Origin: Moesziomyces globuligerus
Lineage: Eukaryota > Basidiomycota > Ustilaginomycetes > Ustilaginales > Ustilaginaceae
Assembly: GCA_030849465.1 (NCBI GenBank)
Contig: JARVLF010000001.1
Location: 186,001 to 250,000 of the forward strand
Direction of reading: 5' to 3'
Length of the DNA: 64,000 nt
A model generated the notes under the pieces. It was not told the origin of the DNA and did no database searches. It was given only the letters and a program-made list of their open reading frames with translations. Shown here one piece after another: positions 19,667-29,559 of this stretch. Numbering within the stretch: position 1 is the first letter of the stretch; each line of letters opens with the position of its first letter. The position numbers were made by a program, and so were the translations under genes.

Positions 19667-21514
19667 ATGCCTGCAATCAAGGCCGCTGCCTGGCCAGCAC
19701 CTCTGGACAACGTCTTCACACAAACGTCCGACGACCAGGTCGATACCGAACATGCCATCAATGCGCTCTTCTCGCGCCTGCGTCCCGCCCGCTTCGACTT
19801 TGCCAAAGACGCCTCGGCCGACCAAGACGCCGTCGTCAATCCCTGGCTCTCCTCAGAGGAGCAGGACCAACAGCGCGCCCAAGCAGCTGGCCACACCGAT
19901 CGCAGCCCCAAACCAAGTCTGCTCCTCGAGCGACAGGCCCACGTCACCTTCCTGACCAAGCTGCTCGAGCCGCTACCGGGAGCGTACACCGCATTTGATA
20001 CCAACCGTTCTTGGCTGCTCTACTGGATTCTCCATTCCTTCGACCTCCTCTCGGTCTCGCTCGATCCCAGGGGCAGGGCACGTGCCATCGCCACCCTCCT
20101 CTCCTTTCAGAACAAGGCCACCGGCGGATTCGGTGGCGGTCCGGATCAGATCTCGCACCTCATGGCCACCTATGCAGCCGTGTCGGCGCTCGCCATCATT
20201 GGCGGTCCCGGTCCTGCACCGACGCCCCAAGACGTGGCGCAGGGCAACTCCGTCCAAGTCGGTCGAGGAGGCTGGGATGACATCGACCGCAACAAGATGC
20301 GCAGCTGGATCGCAAGCCTCAAGCAGCCCGATGGCAGCTTCCTCGTCCACGCTAATGGCGAGGTTGACGTTCGCGCCGGCTACTGCGTCGTCTGCATCAC
20401 CACTCTGCTCGGCATCTCGAGTCCAGACCTTTTCGATGGTATGGCCGCATTCATCGCCAGCTGTCAGACCTACGAAGGCGGCATCGCCGCCGCCAGCCAG
20501 CCCACCTATCGAACAGCATCCGGCTCCATCTCTCTCGCATCAGCCGATGTCGCTCGTCCCGCGCTCGGAGAGGCGCATGGCGGCTATACCTATTGCGCAG
20601 CAGCTAGCCACCTCGCACTTTCGCTGCTCACGTCGTCGCTCTCGACGTCACAGCCATCATCCGTCTCGGCTGACTCGTCCGCAGTTGCGCAGACAGCGTC
20701 GCTACCGACGGCAGCTAAGCTGGATCGAGACGGCCTCATTCGCTGGGCAGCTGCGCAGCAGGGCATGCCCTTCGAGGGCGGCGGCTTCCGCGGCCGCACC
20801 AACAAGCTCGTCGATGGCTGCTACGGCTGGTTCTCGGGCGGCGGGCTCTTCACCGTGCTCTCGGCCATGGTCGAGGCTGAGCTCATTGACCAAGCACACT
20901 CGGCGGACGCGTCAGGCAGCCATGCACAGCGCACACACGACTGGAACGGTATGCTCACAGTCCCGTCCGCGCCTTTGGTGCACGCAGCGTCGGCAGATGT
21001 CGCCAGCAGTGGAGCCGGCTCGTGGAAGACGGAATCGAGCCTCGATGCATCCGCCGAGATCGGAGAAGAGAGCGACGACGAGCTCGACGACTTGTCGCCC
21101 CTCACGCTCTTCGACCGCGTTGCGTTGCAGGAGTACATCCTCGTCGCAGCTCAACGCAGCGCAAAGGAGGGCGGTGGTCTGAGGGACAAGCCGGGCAAGC
21201 GTCCGGATGCCTACCACACCTGCTACAACCTCGCTGGTCTCAGCCTCGCTCAGCATTCGGTCCGCCTCAGTCCAGAGACCGCCAAGGCGCTCCAGAACAC
21301 ATTCGTCTCGGCCAACGTGGATCCTTGGAACGCACGCGTCTATGCCACCATGCTCGCCTGGACGCTCGTCCAGCGAGACGAAATCGTCGTCGGCCCGCAA
21401 CCAAAGCACGGCGAGACGCCGGCGAACAAGATCAATCCAACCCATCCGATCTTCAACATCACCTTCCCCAGAGTCAAGGCCGTCATGGACTGGGCATACG
21501 CCACTCCTATTTAG
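19667..21514 (+). CDS. RAM1: Protein farnesyltransferase beta subunit
   Basis: The product is 615 residues from MPAIKAAAWP, the first ATG in the frame. It shows the alpha-alpha barrel repeats of the CaaX prenyltransferase beta family: NRSWLLYWILHS, NKATGGFGGGPDQISHLMATYAAV, KQPDGSFLVHANGEVDVRAGYC, CQTYEGGI and GEAHGGYTYCA. The catalytic zinc ligands are present as D383 and C385 in KLVDGCYGWF and H517 in YHTCYNLAGLS. With a separate alpha subunit it farnesylates Ras-type GTPases and the lipopeptide pheromones that govern mating in smuts. It is much longer than yeast or mammalian enzymes (about 430 residues), because of an N-terminal extension, a Ser-rich insert near residues 320-350 and a large insert (about residues 410-480) between the zinc ligands. 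Confidence 0.95.
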   Translation: MPAIKAAAWPAPLDNVFTQTSDDQVDTEHAINALFSRLRPARFDFAKDASADQDAVVNPWLSSEEQDQQRAQAAGHTDRSPKPSLLLERQAHVTFLTKLLEPLPGAYTAFDTNRSWLLYWILHSFDLLSVSLDPRGRARAIATLLSFQNKATGGFGGGPDQISHLMATYAAVSALAIIGGPGPAPTPQDVAQGNSVQVGRGGWDDIDRNKMRSWIASLKQPDGSFLVHANGEVDVRAGYCVVCITTLLGISSPDLFDGMAAFIASCQTYEGGIAAASQPTYRTASGSISLASADVARPALGEAHGGYTYCAAASHLALSLLTSSLSTSQPSSVSADSSAVAQTASLPTAAKLDRDGLIRWAAAQQGMPFEGGGFRGRTNKLVDGCYGWFSGGGLFTVLSAMVEAELIDQAHSADASGSHAQRTHDWNGMLTVPSAPLVHAASADVASSGAGSWKTESSLDASAEIGEESDDELDDLSPLTLFDRVALQEYILVAAQRSAKEGGGLRDKPGKRPDAYHTCYNLAGLSLAQHSVRLSPETAKALQNTFVSANVDPWNARVYATMLAWTLVQRDEIVVGPQPKHGETPANKINPTHPIFNITFPRVKAVMDWAYATPI

Positions 21515-21730
21515 ATGCCACTCTGAACCCCAGATTTCAACACACTCACGTTTGCAGTCACAAACACCGTCTCAGGGTCAAACGGCCGTGTCGACTCTGC
21601 GCTCGGAGCCGACGGAGAGTGAGGAGGGTCATGGGAAAATGTTGGATTGATGAATGCAAGAGCAGAAGGGGCGAGTGGGAGAGCATGGAGCTCAAATGAC
21701 CTCGATTGGATTATCGCAGCAACGAGGAGT

Positions 21731-21753
21731 GGGGGGGGGGGGGGGGGGGGGGG
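21731..21753. repeat. G23 homopolymer between two convergent genes
   Basis: Twenty-three consecutive G on the plus strand end 3 bp before the minus-strand stop triplet at 21757-21759. On the amidohydrolase sense strand this is a C23 tract starting three bases after the stop codon. It lies in the 242-bp spacer separating the convergent farnesyltransferase and amidohydrolase genes. Confidence 0.92.
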
Positions 21754-21756
21754 CTG

Positions 21757-24700
21757 TTAGACACGCACAAACTCGGTTCCGCGCTTGGAGTGAAGCGCGA
21801 GAACCTTTGCGCCGTATTCGAAGGGGTTTCGGTCGTAGACGACGAACTCATCTTGCTCCTTTTGGGTGGATTGGATGCCGAGGAGATCGTCAAAGGCGGT
21901 GGTGAGGAGATGTACGATGGCGTGCTTGTTGATCTTGCCGTTGGTCTCGAGGGCGGCGCGCGTAGCGTCCCACAGCAGGTTGGCAGCCATCCAGGCCTCT
22001 TCGATCTTGAGGGCGACGCGGACGCCGGCGTCGAGGAGGACCGAGAGCGTCGTTTCGCGCGTCAGCGGCGGACCGCTCAAGCCGCGCACCTCGTCGAACG
22101 TGCGTGGCCACGTCTGCGGGATGAGGAGCACTCCCACCTTGCGTTCGGCCAACTTGTCTGCGACGAGGTGCGCCTCGGCCGCACCAGAGATCACGAGTCT
22201 CACGGCGGGGAAGGCATCGATGAGTCGCAGGACCTGGCTAATGTGGTCTGCGCGAAGCGCAGTGACCACCAACGGCAGCTCGCCGCTAGCCACGCGTCGC
22301 CAGACATCCGTCGAAGACCCCTTGGCGCTCGCATCGTCCGTAGCAGAGGTGAGGAGTTGACGCAGCAGTCCGATCTGCTCCGAGATCGAGGGACCGTTGT
22401 GGCTCAGAGTGATGTGCAGTGCCAGCTGCTCGTCCAGGATAGCTCCCTCGTCAAGGACGGTCTGGGCGCCCGTGTCGAAGCGCGTCGAGATGCCCGAGAA
22501 GAACGTATCGCTCTGAGGGAAGACGATGGCTTTGGTGACACCAGAGGCACGCGCACGCACCAGGTCGTGGCCTCCAAATTGCAATCCGTCGGCCGCACGC
22601 GCAACGGGCCACGAGCGCACGTACTCGGCCGTCTGGACGATCGCATTGTCCGCCGTCACAGGATCCACCGTATAGCCGTCCGACGCCTCCTTCTCGGACA
22701 CAATGTCGGTCAAGCCCAGGTTGGATCCGAACGACGTGATACCCGGCAGCACCACACCGCCCTGCACATCGACCTCCACCGCGTCGCCAGCACAGGCGGC
22801 AGCACTGCACGTCTCGCCGCTGCACACCACCTTGCCGCCCTCGACAACGATGCGACCACCCTGGCCGCTGAAGCTCGTCGACCCGATGCGCGGCTGGCCC
22901 GCCTCGGCCGCCGGCGTGGCGAAGAAGCGCTCGCCGATGTTGGTGAAGACGGTGCAGTTGGGCGTCGCAGGCTGCGCGCTGGGGAAGGCCAGTTGCTCCA
23001 ACGAGATGATCTCGTCGTACGACTGCATGACGCGCTTGATCTCGGTGCTGAAGTTACCGCCCTTGGGCGCCTCGGGAGCCGGAACCTCGGTGTCCTTCTT
23101 GGCGCCATGCACCTCCGCATCCTCCGGCAGCGTAGGAGCGGGCACCGGCGCATGCGGACCGAGCTGCGGCACGCCGTCGATGACGACCTCGACGGGTGTA
23201 GCGCCGATGCGGAGCGGATGCGTGTTCCACACGACGAGATCCGCATCCCAACCCTCCCTCACATATCCCAGTCGGTGGTCCAGACCGAGCCTCTCTGCCG
23301 GAGCCGAGATAACGCTGCGGAGCGCGGTGATCTCGTCGAGGCCAAAGTGGTGTGCCTGAGCGGCCTGGTTGAGGATGCGACGCGAGTCGGTGACGGGATG
23401 GTCCGACTTGTAGATCGGCGTCACGTTGTGCGCGGCGAGGATGGCGCCCGTAAAGGGCGTGCCAAAGTACGCCTCGAGCTTGTAGTTGGCGTTGGTGCTG
23501 AAGATGGCGATGGCAGGCGTCACGTTTCCGTAGGTCTGCTTGAGCAGATCGGGCACGAGGTACGACTCGTGGGCGTGGTGGAACGCAGCGACGGGGAACT
23601 GGAACTCGTTCGAGTGACGCACAAACGCCTCAAAATCGACCTGCGTGTAGCAGTGCGTGTTGAGCTTGACCTTGCCGCGGAGCAGGGCGACAAGAGCCTC
23701 GAGCTCGAGGTCATCTGGAAATTCAGCATCGGCCAGCGCCGAGGGAGCGGCATTGCTGCCATGCAGCGCGGAGAAGGATTTGGCCGAGTCGCAGAAAGCG
23801 TCCTGCTTGTTCTTGAGGTCGCGCGCGGCCGAGAAGGTGCGGCGGAAGTCCCAAGCCTCGTCGAAGCGCGTAATCTTGTACACGCGACGCGCGTTCTCGC
23901 CACAGGCCATCTTCATGTACCGCCAGCTGGAGCTGCTGTCGTTGCGGTGCAAGCCCGTATCGGCGTCGAGCTCGGCGACCTCGTTGGCCTTGCCCTGGCC
24001 GAGGCGGGCGAGCGAGGTGGGCGGCTCGATGAGGCGGTCCTGGGGCAGGTGGGACGAGGGCTGGCGGTACTTGATGGGGAACGCCTGGCCACCCATCGAG
24101 TTTGCGGAGCCGGGAAGGACGAGGCCGGTGGTGATACCGCCAGCGAGCGACTTGCGGAACGAGACGTCGTGCTGGTTCATGCCATCGATGGTGCGCAGGT
24201 ACGGATTGGTGTTCTTTCCGATGCTGTTCACGTCATCGTGACCTGGCAGCGCCGGCAGCGCGCCCACGGAGAGGTGGACGTGCATGTCGACCAGGCCAGG
24301 CGTGACCCACTTTCCCGCAGCATCGACGACCTTAGCCTTGGCGCCGGTAAACTCGTTGCGATGCGTCTTGGCGATGCTCTTGATGATGCCCTGGGAGAGC
24401 AAGATGTCGTGCTCGCGCAGCACCTCGTTTCCGCCTTCGCGGCCCGTCCATACGGTGGCGTTGCGGATGACGACGTCCTCCTGGCTGGACTCGGCGCGCT
24501 CGGAGCGCGTGCGCTGGTGGAAGTGCGCAGGCGGGCCGGCGGGGGCGGCGATGGCGTCGCACTTGGCGAGCGAGGCGGCGAAGACGCTCTGGACGTGCGG
24601 ATGCGCCGTGGGCTGGAAGACGTGATGTTGATTGGCATCGAGGCTCGTCATCGCGCTGAAGTAGAGCATGAGCGCGACGAGCCCGCAGAGCGAGAGGAAC

Positions 24701-24813
24701 GACGAGCGCAGCGACATGGAGCGCGGCTTGCGAGCACGTGGCTCGACCGCCGTGGCTGCTGCCGTGTAGCTGGGCAGCATGTCGTTTGCGGACTTGGCGT
24801 AGGCGTCCGACAT
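21757..24813 (-). CDS. Membrane-anchored amidohydrolase with a second, degenerate amidohydrolase-like half
   Basis: The product is 1018 residues. A basic N-terminus precedes one hydrophobic helix (about 37-57), suggesting a signal-anchored protein with the enzyme in the lumen or outside. The first half has the amidohydrolase start (VVIRNATVWTG, then VTPGLVDMHVHLS with metal ligands H178 and H180), followed by GGITTGLVLPGSANSMGGQ and DHPVTDSR. From about residue 640 a second module begins (RIVVEGGKVVCSG, then VDVQGGVVLPGITSFGSN). The PGxxDxHxH metal site there has become PGITSFGSN, so this half lacks the first two metal ligands. The substrate is unknown; relatives are annotated as imidazolonepropionase-like. 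It converges on the farnesyltransferase gene. Confidence 0.88.
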   Translation of the reverse strand: MSDAYAKSANDMLPSYTAAATAVEPRARKPRSMSLRSSFLSLCGLVALMLYFSAMTSLDANQHHVFQPTAHPHVQSVFAASLAKCDAIAAPAGPPAHFHQRTRSERAESSQEDVVIRNATVWTGREGGNEVLREHDILLSQGIIKSIAKTHRNEFTGAKAKVVDAAGKWVTPGLVDMHVHLSVGALPALPGHDDVNSIGKNTNPYLRTIDGMNQHDVSFRKSLAGGITTGLVLPGSANSMGGQAFPIKYRQPSSHLPQDRLIEPPTSLARLGQGKANEVAELDADTGLHRNDSSSSWRYMKMACGENARRVYKITRFDEAWDFRRTFSAARDLKNKQDAFCDSAKSFSALHGSNAAPSALADAEFPDDLELEALVALLRGKVKLNTHCYTQVDFEAFVRHSNEFQFPVAAFHHAHESYLVPDLLKQTYGNVTPAIAIFSTNANYKLEAYFGTPFTGAILAAHNVTPIYKSDHPVTDSRRILNQAAQAHHFGLDEITALRSVISAPAERLGLDHRLGYVREGWDADLVVWNTHPLRIGATPVEVVIDGVPQLGPHAPVPAPTLPEDAEVHGAKKDTEVPAPEAPKGGNFSTEIKRVMQSYDEIISLEQLAFPSAQPATPNCTVFTNIGERFFATPAAEAGQPRIGSTSFSGQGGRIVVEGGKVVCSGETCSAAACAGDAVEVDVQGGVVLPGITSFGSNLGLTDIVSEKEASDGYTVDPVTADNAIVQTAEYVRSWPVARAADGLQFGGHDLVRARASGVTKAIVFPQSDTFFSGISTRFDTGAQTVLDEGAILDEQLALHITLSHNGPSISEQIGLLRQLLTSATDDASAKGSSTDVWRRVASGELPLVVTALRADHISQVLRLIDAFPAVRLVISGAAEAHLVADKLAERKVGVLLIPQTWPRTFDEVRGLSGPPLTRETTLSVLLDAGVRVALKIEEAWMAANLLWDATRAALETNGKINKHAIVHLLTTAFDDLLGIQSTQKEQDEFVVYDRNPFEYGAKVLALHSKRGTEFVRV

Positions 24814-25294
24814 GATGGTGGTGGTGGTGGGGAAGTGAGATGACTACTGCGCCTGGCAGAAGCTCATCAGGTGGGCTGAGTTGGGGCCTCCGGCAATGCA
24901 CCGTGCTCGGAATGCTCAGATCGCTGAATCACGAATGCAAGCCGAGAGCGGAGCGGATGCTTCCGACGCCTGCTCGTGTGGGCCGTGCATCGCTCAGACG
25001 CGCTTTTTCGCCTTTTCACGGTGGCTGCACGGCGTTATTTTCCGCAAATCCCCTCCGTGCAACCGCGCTCGGCAACCAACGCGGCCAATTCCACGTCCCA
25101 TATGATGCCTAACGACGTCCGCACTCGCCACGCAGCATGTGCCAAATAAGTCAAGTCCAAGAGCGAAACAGATATAGTGTACAGAGGTGCAGCGAGGGCC
25201 AAGAGGGCAAGGGAACAAGGTTGAATATCGTTGGCAGCAGCGGTCAAGCAAGTGTGCATCCCTAGACTTCTAAAGCAATCCAGTCCAAGCAAGA
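24814..25294. other. Intergenic region upstream of the amidohydrolase gene
   Basis: This 481-bp stretch between two minus-strand genes carries the amidohydrolase promoter and the UNC93-like 3' flank. Just upstream of the start codon it has a CCACCACCACC tract on the minus strand. Nothing else is seen. Confidence 0.5.
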
Positions 25295-26806
25295 CTAGGG
25301 ACGCTTCTCGTCCATGGCGGATCCTGCCAGCTCGTTGTCGACCGCCGCGATCTCCTCGGCACGGCCGGGCACGGTGACCTCCTGGAGCGGGTCCGTGTGC
25401 TCCGTGACACGCAGCGCAATGACAGGGATGATGAAGATCATGCCTGCTGCACACAGGCCCCACGTCACAGCCAGGTTGGTCATGAACGGGTGCTTGTCGT
25501 TGTCCATGGCGAACGCGCCTGCCGCGCCGGCCGACTGCATCGACTTGTAGAAGCCGGCGAGGTAGCCGAGCTTGGAGAGGTCGTTGGAGCAAGCGCCGAT
25601 GAGCCAGTAGGCCAAGTTCTGCCAGATGGCGTCGAGCACGCCAGAAAAGATGTAGAGGAAGCAGTAACCCACGTACTTGCTTCTGTCCGTAAAATCGATG
25701 CGTTGGCTTTCGTCGGAGGCGACCGTGGCGCGCGTGTAGGTCTTCTGCACGTCGTACGAGCCGCCCCAGACGGCCCACATGACGGCAAACACGATGGCCC
25801 AACCGATCCAGGCGCGCGCCCTTCGCGACATGCGCTTGTTGTCCAGAATCTGCCCGATGGCCAGACTGCCCGCCATCTGGCTGAGCCAATAGAGCAGGTT
25901 GTTGAGCGAGCGCGTGCGCAGCGTGAAGAGCACGCCGTTAAAGTCGTTGAACTGCCACGTGTAGAACCAGTTGGACGCGAGGAACATCGGGAACATGAGC
26001 ACCACCCAAGGGTCGGATCGAAGCAGGATAAAGAGTCCCTTGAGCTCCTTGGCCCAGGTGGTCTGGCTGGGCACGAGCACGCGTGTGCCGTCGTCCCGCA
26101 CCATCTTGGCCGGGTTCATGAGCATGGCCGAGACAAAGGCGCCGAGGCCGGTGAGCACCACGAACGCGGCGTAGGTGCCGTTCGAGACCGTGTTGCTAGT
26201 CGAATTGTAGGTCAAGCCAAGCTCGATCGCCGAGCCCAGGACCGCGCCCATGTTGAAAATGACCCAGAAGACACTGATGAAGCGGCCCTTCTGCGACTCG
26301 GTCGGGTAGGCGAGCATGAGAGCACCCTGGGCGGTCCACAGCAACGAAGCGCACACGCCAAGGATGGCGCCCGAGGCGATGACGAAGCCCTCGTTCTGGT
26401 TGATGTTGTACGATAGGAACGAGCCGATGTAGAGGCAGTAGCCAAGCGCACCGATACCCAGCGTCAGGCGCGACCCGAGCTTGTTGTGAATCGTACCAGC
26501 GAAGAAGGAAACCGCGGCGAAGGTCGAGTAGAGCGCAATCGCGGCCTTGTTGGATGCTTCCGAGTCGACCCGACCGCCACCTCCAATTCCAGAGATCGCA
26601 TTGAACATTCCTGGGCATAGAAAGCAGACCATTCCGACGAGAGCGACCTGCACGACGGGCATGACGTACAAGCGTTTGAGACCGCTCGAGGGTCTATCGA
26701 CAGGAACGACCTCGGCAAGCGTGGCGGTGTGGATCGGCGAAGCCGTGGCATGCTTCGGGCCGGAGGAGCTGCTGGAGGCAGCGTCGAACTGCTTTTCGTC
26801 TGTCAT
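25295..26806 (-). CDS. UNC93-like (DUF895) major-facilitator membrane transporter
   Basis: The product is 503 residues. A Ser-rich cytosolic N-terminus (about 40 residues) is followed by roughly eleven to twelve hydrophobic segments. Family-typical blocks are present: VQVALVGMVCFLCPGMFNAISGIGGGG in the first helix and loop, LGYCLYIGSFL, WTAQGALMLAYPTESQKGRFISVFWVIFNMGAVLG in the centre, and YWLIGACSNDLSKLGYLAGFYKSMQSAGAAGAF near the end. These match the fungal UNC93/DUF895 branch of the MFS. Members are often annotated as membrane transporters of unknown substrate; the animal UNC-93 proteins regulate ion channels or trafficking. The substrate cannot be inferred. The single exon and first ATG are unambiguous. 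Confidence 0.9.
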   Translation of the reverse strand: MTDEKQFDAASSSSSGPKHATASPIHTATLAEVVPVDRPSSGLKRLYVMPVVQVALVGMVCFLCPGMFNAISGIGGGGRVDSEASNKAAIALYSTFAAVSFFAGTIHNKLGSRLTLGIGALGYCLYIGSFLSYNINQNEGFVIASGAILGVCASLLWTAQGALMLAYPTESQKGRFISVFWVIFNMGAVLGSAIELGLTYNSTSNTVSNGTYAAFVVLTGLGAFVSAMLMNPAKMVRDDGTRVLVPSQTTWAKELKGLFILLRSDPWVVLMFPMFLASNWFYTWQFNDFNGVLFTLRTRSLNNLLYWLSQMAGSLAIGQILDNKRMSRRARAWIGWAIVFAVMWAVWGGSYDVQKTYTRATVASDESQRIDFTDRSKYVGYCFLYIFSGVLDAIWQNLAYWLIGACSNDLSKLGYLAGFYKSMQSAGAAGAFAMDNDKHPFMTNLAVTWGLCAAGMIFIIPVIALRVTEHTDPLQEVTVPGRAEEIAAVDNELAGSAMDEKRP

Positions 26807-28235
26807 CGTGTAGATCGTCTTGAGGAACGGTGGGACTTTGCAGGGAGGGAAGGTCGAAGAAGGGGGAAGATGAGGCTGGATTTAATATGATCGCGTGCCA
26901 GGGAAAGTTCGCGTGGCCATGTGGAAGCTCGGCTTGCGTGGAAAGAGACGCAGGAAATGCGAGTTGCGATAAGCTCGGGCCGTTCGCCGGTGCAGAGAGA
27001 GGTGTGTTGGGGAGGACAATCAAGCGCTTGATGCGAGCTCTGACGTGTGGCTTGTTTTCTCGGCTTGTGAAGCGCGGGGTGGTGCGGGGTCGACGTGCTT
27101 CGCGGGGGACACGACGGGTGAGGTATGATTGGATGGTGAAGGGTGAACAAGGTCGGAGAGGAAGGTAGAGACGGGAGGGCGGGCGGGATCGGTATCGAGA
27201 AGGACGAGGAGGGAGAGACGGTGGTCGGACAAAGTGCGCGTTGAGACGGGGTCCACTGCCTGCAGACACGGCATTCGGCGTCGGTCTTGATCGGCGGGGC
27301 TCCGAGAGGGCGGGCCTGTCAATGCGACACACTCACCCTGTGCACAGCATGCGCAGGCGAGCCAGTGAGGTTGGTTCGTGTACTCAAGCCAATCAGTAGT
27401 TCCTCGGTAGGACAAGGGCAAACTCACGCCAGCGAGCGCGCGTCTCGGATCCCGCGCTGCACAACACATACACATTTTTTGGAGTCGCACACGGCAACTC
27501 CCAGACGGCGGCACAGCCGAACTCGCCGAATTTAGCTCTTTGCTTTCGGCTATGGCGCAGTCACGACGGACGAGTGTGCGTGTGCGAGTTAAGTTACTGC
27601 CGCCCGCAGATCCTTGCGCTTCTGTGACACGACGTCGTCTCGTGACAAGGGGCAACACATCGGCACTTGACTCGCACCTTACCCTCCTTCCCCTCTGGAT
27701 GCTTCGACAATCGCTTGACTGTCAGTCGATGATGGGCTTCGACAAGACGAGCGTCGACAAAACTAGTTCGCCAGGGATGCGCGAGCCGCTAGCGGGCTAG
27801 CGGATACGCCTGCCGTACAGCTTGCGTCTGTGCCAAGCTCGGTCGCTCGCCCGACGCCGCCGATTCCACCAAAGCTCCGCGGCGCAGCAGGTCACGCGCC
27901 GCCCGCACGCTCTCCGCTCATGCGAGCGACCAAGCCATGCCAACTCGCTTTCCCGCGCTATCTCGGCGAAAGCGCCGATGCGCTCCCGCCTCCGCTCCAC
28001 TCGTCTGTCCCTCCTTGGACCCCCATTTTGATACCAACCGCATTGCGGAGCCCCCCGTAAATCCGAGCAACAATCCTCGGAACCTGATTGGCGGTTCCGT
28101 CGGTCGAGCTCAGCACCCATACCCTATCCAACCAGTGCTCCAAATGAACATGCGATATCTGTTTCAATGAGTGCCAGATCTCGGTCTATCCACAGCGCAA
28201 TGTATATGCAATGGCGGCTTCGCCCCACATTGATC
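26807..28235. other. Intergenic region between the UNC93-like gene and tRNA-Ala
   Basis: About 1.4 kb without a supported gene. The first 400 bp form the promoter and leader of the minus-strand transporter, purine-rich on the plus strand. The remaining sequence has only short, low-complexity open frames in several directions. Confidence 0.5.
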
Positions 28236-28318
28236 GGGGGTTTAGCTCAGTTGGTAGAGCGTTCGCTTAGCACCGTCTAAATTGCGAAAGGTCGCGTGTT
28301 CGACTCATGCAGTCTCCA
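28236..28318 (+). tRNA. tRNA-Ala (anticodon AGC) with a 10-nt intron
   Basis: The cloverleaf was built by eye. The acceptor arm is GGGGGTT / AGTCTCC with three wobble pairs. The D-arm is GCTC/GAGC, the anticodon stem TTCGC/GCGAA, and the T-arm GCGTG-TTCGACT-CATGC. The anticodon AGC is at 28269-28271. A 10-nt intron (about 28273-28282) sits one base 3' of the anticodon, the canonical position for nuclear tRNA introns. The discriminator is A at 28318. The gene has the internal A box (TAGCTCAGTTGG) and B box. Confidence 0.9.
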
Positions 28319-28325
28319 CTCTCCC

Positions 28326-28333
28326 TTTTTTTT
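28326..28333 (+). terminator. RNA polymerase III terminator of tRNA-Ala
   Basis: A T8 run begins 7 bp after the mature 3' end of the tRNA. Confidence 0.8.
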
Positions 28334-29559
28334 GCCAACGCCGCGGTCCGTCGCTGGATCCTCGGCAGGCAGCGAGGTGCCATCGGTGCCGACACTTTGG
28401 CTGTCCACTCAACTCCTCTTCATCGATCTTCCCGACGTAGTTTTCTGACCTGATTGTGACATTTGAATGGCTGGCGACGTTTTGGAGGCGCTTAGCAAAG
28501 GATCATAAACCGAGGGCTGGCGGCAGACGCTTTCAGCACCAGTGTTGCTGCTCGGAGAAATGGTCTCAGGCATATAGCCTTAGAGTCTTTCGAGCAGACG
28601 AGCAGTGACAAGTGGCACTCGGAGCTTCACTTCCGGCGACGGAGAACCCGACGAGTCGGGGTCGCTCGACGCCGGATGCAGGTGCTGAGTTCGGTGTCGG
28701 CCGGACGAGTGAAGTCCGAAAGGCACGGCAAGCCACATTTTCCGAGATACGCGCGGCGCCTGCAGCCTGGAGCTAGCCAGGGCCGCCCGGCAATTGGGTC
28801 AAGGCCGAGCGAAGCAGAAACCCTGGTGGCCAGCTCATGCAAAAGCGCTAGGCGAGGTGGACGAGGCTTGCAGGACGTCCCTAGGCGCTCCCACAACTGA
28901 CGCCGTGGTGGGAGGGCAGGGAAAGATGCCAGAAATCACGCTAGACTCGGTCGGTTGCCCACGCTGATGGAAGCATGTTGATGCGATGCCATGCGCTCGG
29001 TCAGGAGTTTTCCCACAGGGTGCACCCTCGCGTTCCGAGCCGAATCCACACACTCTCCGGACATCCGCGAAGACATGCCGTAGCGTCTTCTGAATGTCTA
29101 GGGAGCTACTGTGCTGGCTCGGAGCGCGGCTGAACTTGCTTCGGACATGAAGCTTCCGCTGGAGAGAGAGCACAGATTTGCATGGATCTCGCATGGGATT
29201 TAGATCACGTCCTGCGAGGCTTATCCACAGGCGCCCGGTCAAGTCGACGTTGGCCATGAGAAAATCTGGGCGATTCGATCGCTACCCCAACCCTCGAGGT
29301 GATCCATGTCGGCTAGCTGGCCTGTAGCGTCTGTTGCCGATATGGCCCCATACCAACCAGCTTGACCGGCACGCGAGACAGGGTAGCTCGACTGGGCCCT
29401 TCTTGGAGTTGAGATACAGAAGCGATGCAGAGTGCAGCTTCGGATGTCAAGGATCCACATGCATCACCAGGGCCTGCGCCATGCAGGATGCACCTCGATG
29501 CATGAGCATCGACTTGTGCTGCTGTAACTTCAGTTGACCTCTGAAGAAGATCCGGATGC

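Noticed and set aside
21706..24843. 1045-codon open frame on the plus strand, antisense to the amidohydrolase
   Set aside because: It mirrors the real gene codon for codon; GC-rich coding with few TTA/CTA/TCA codons leaves the opposite strand open. The product is Arg/Glu/Val-rich with no domain.
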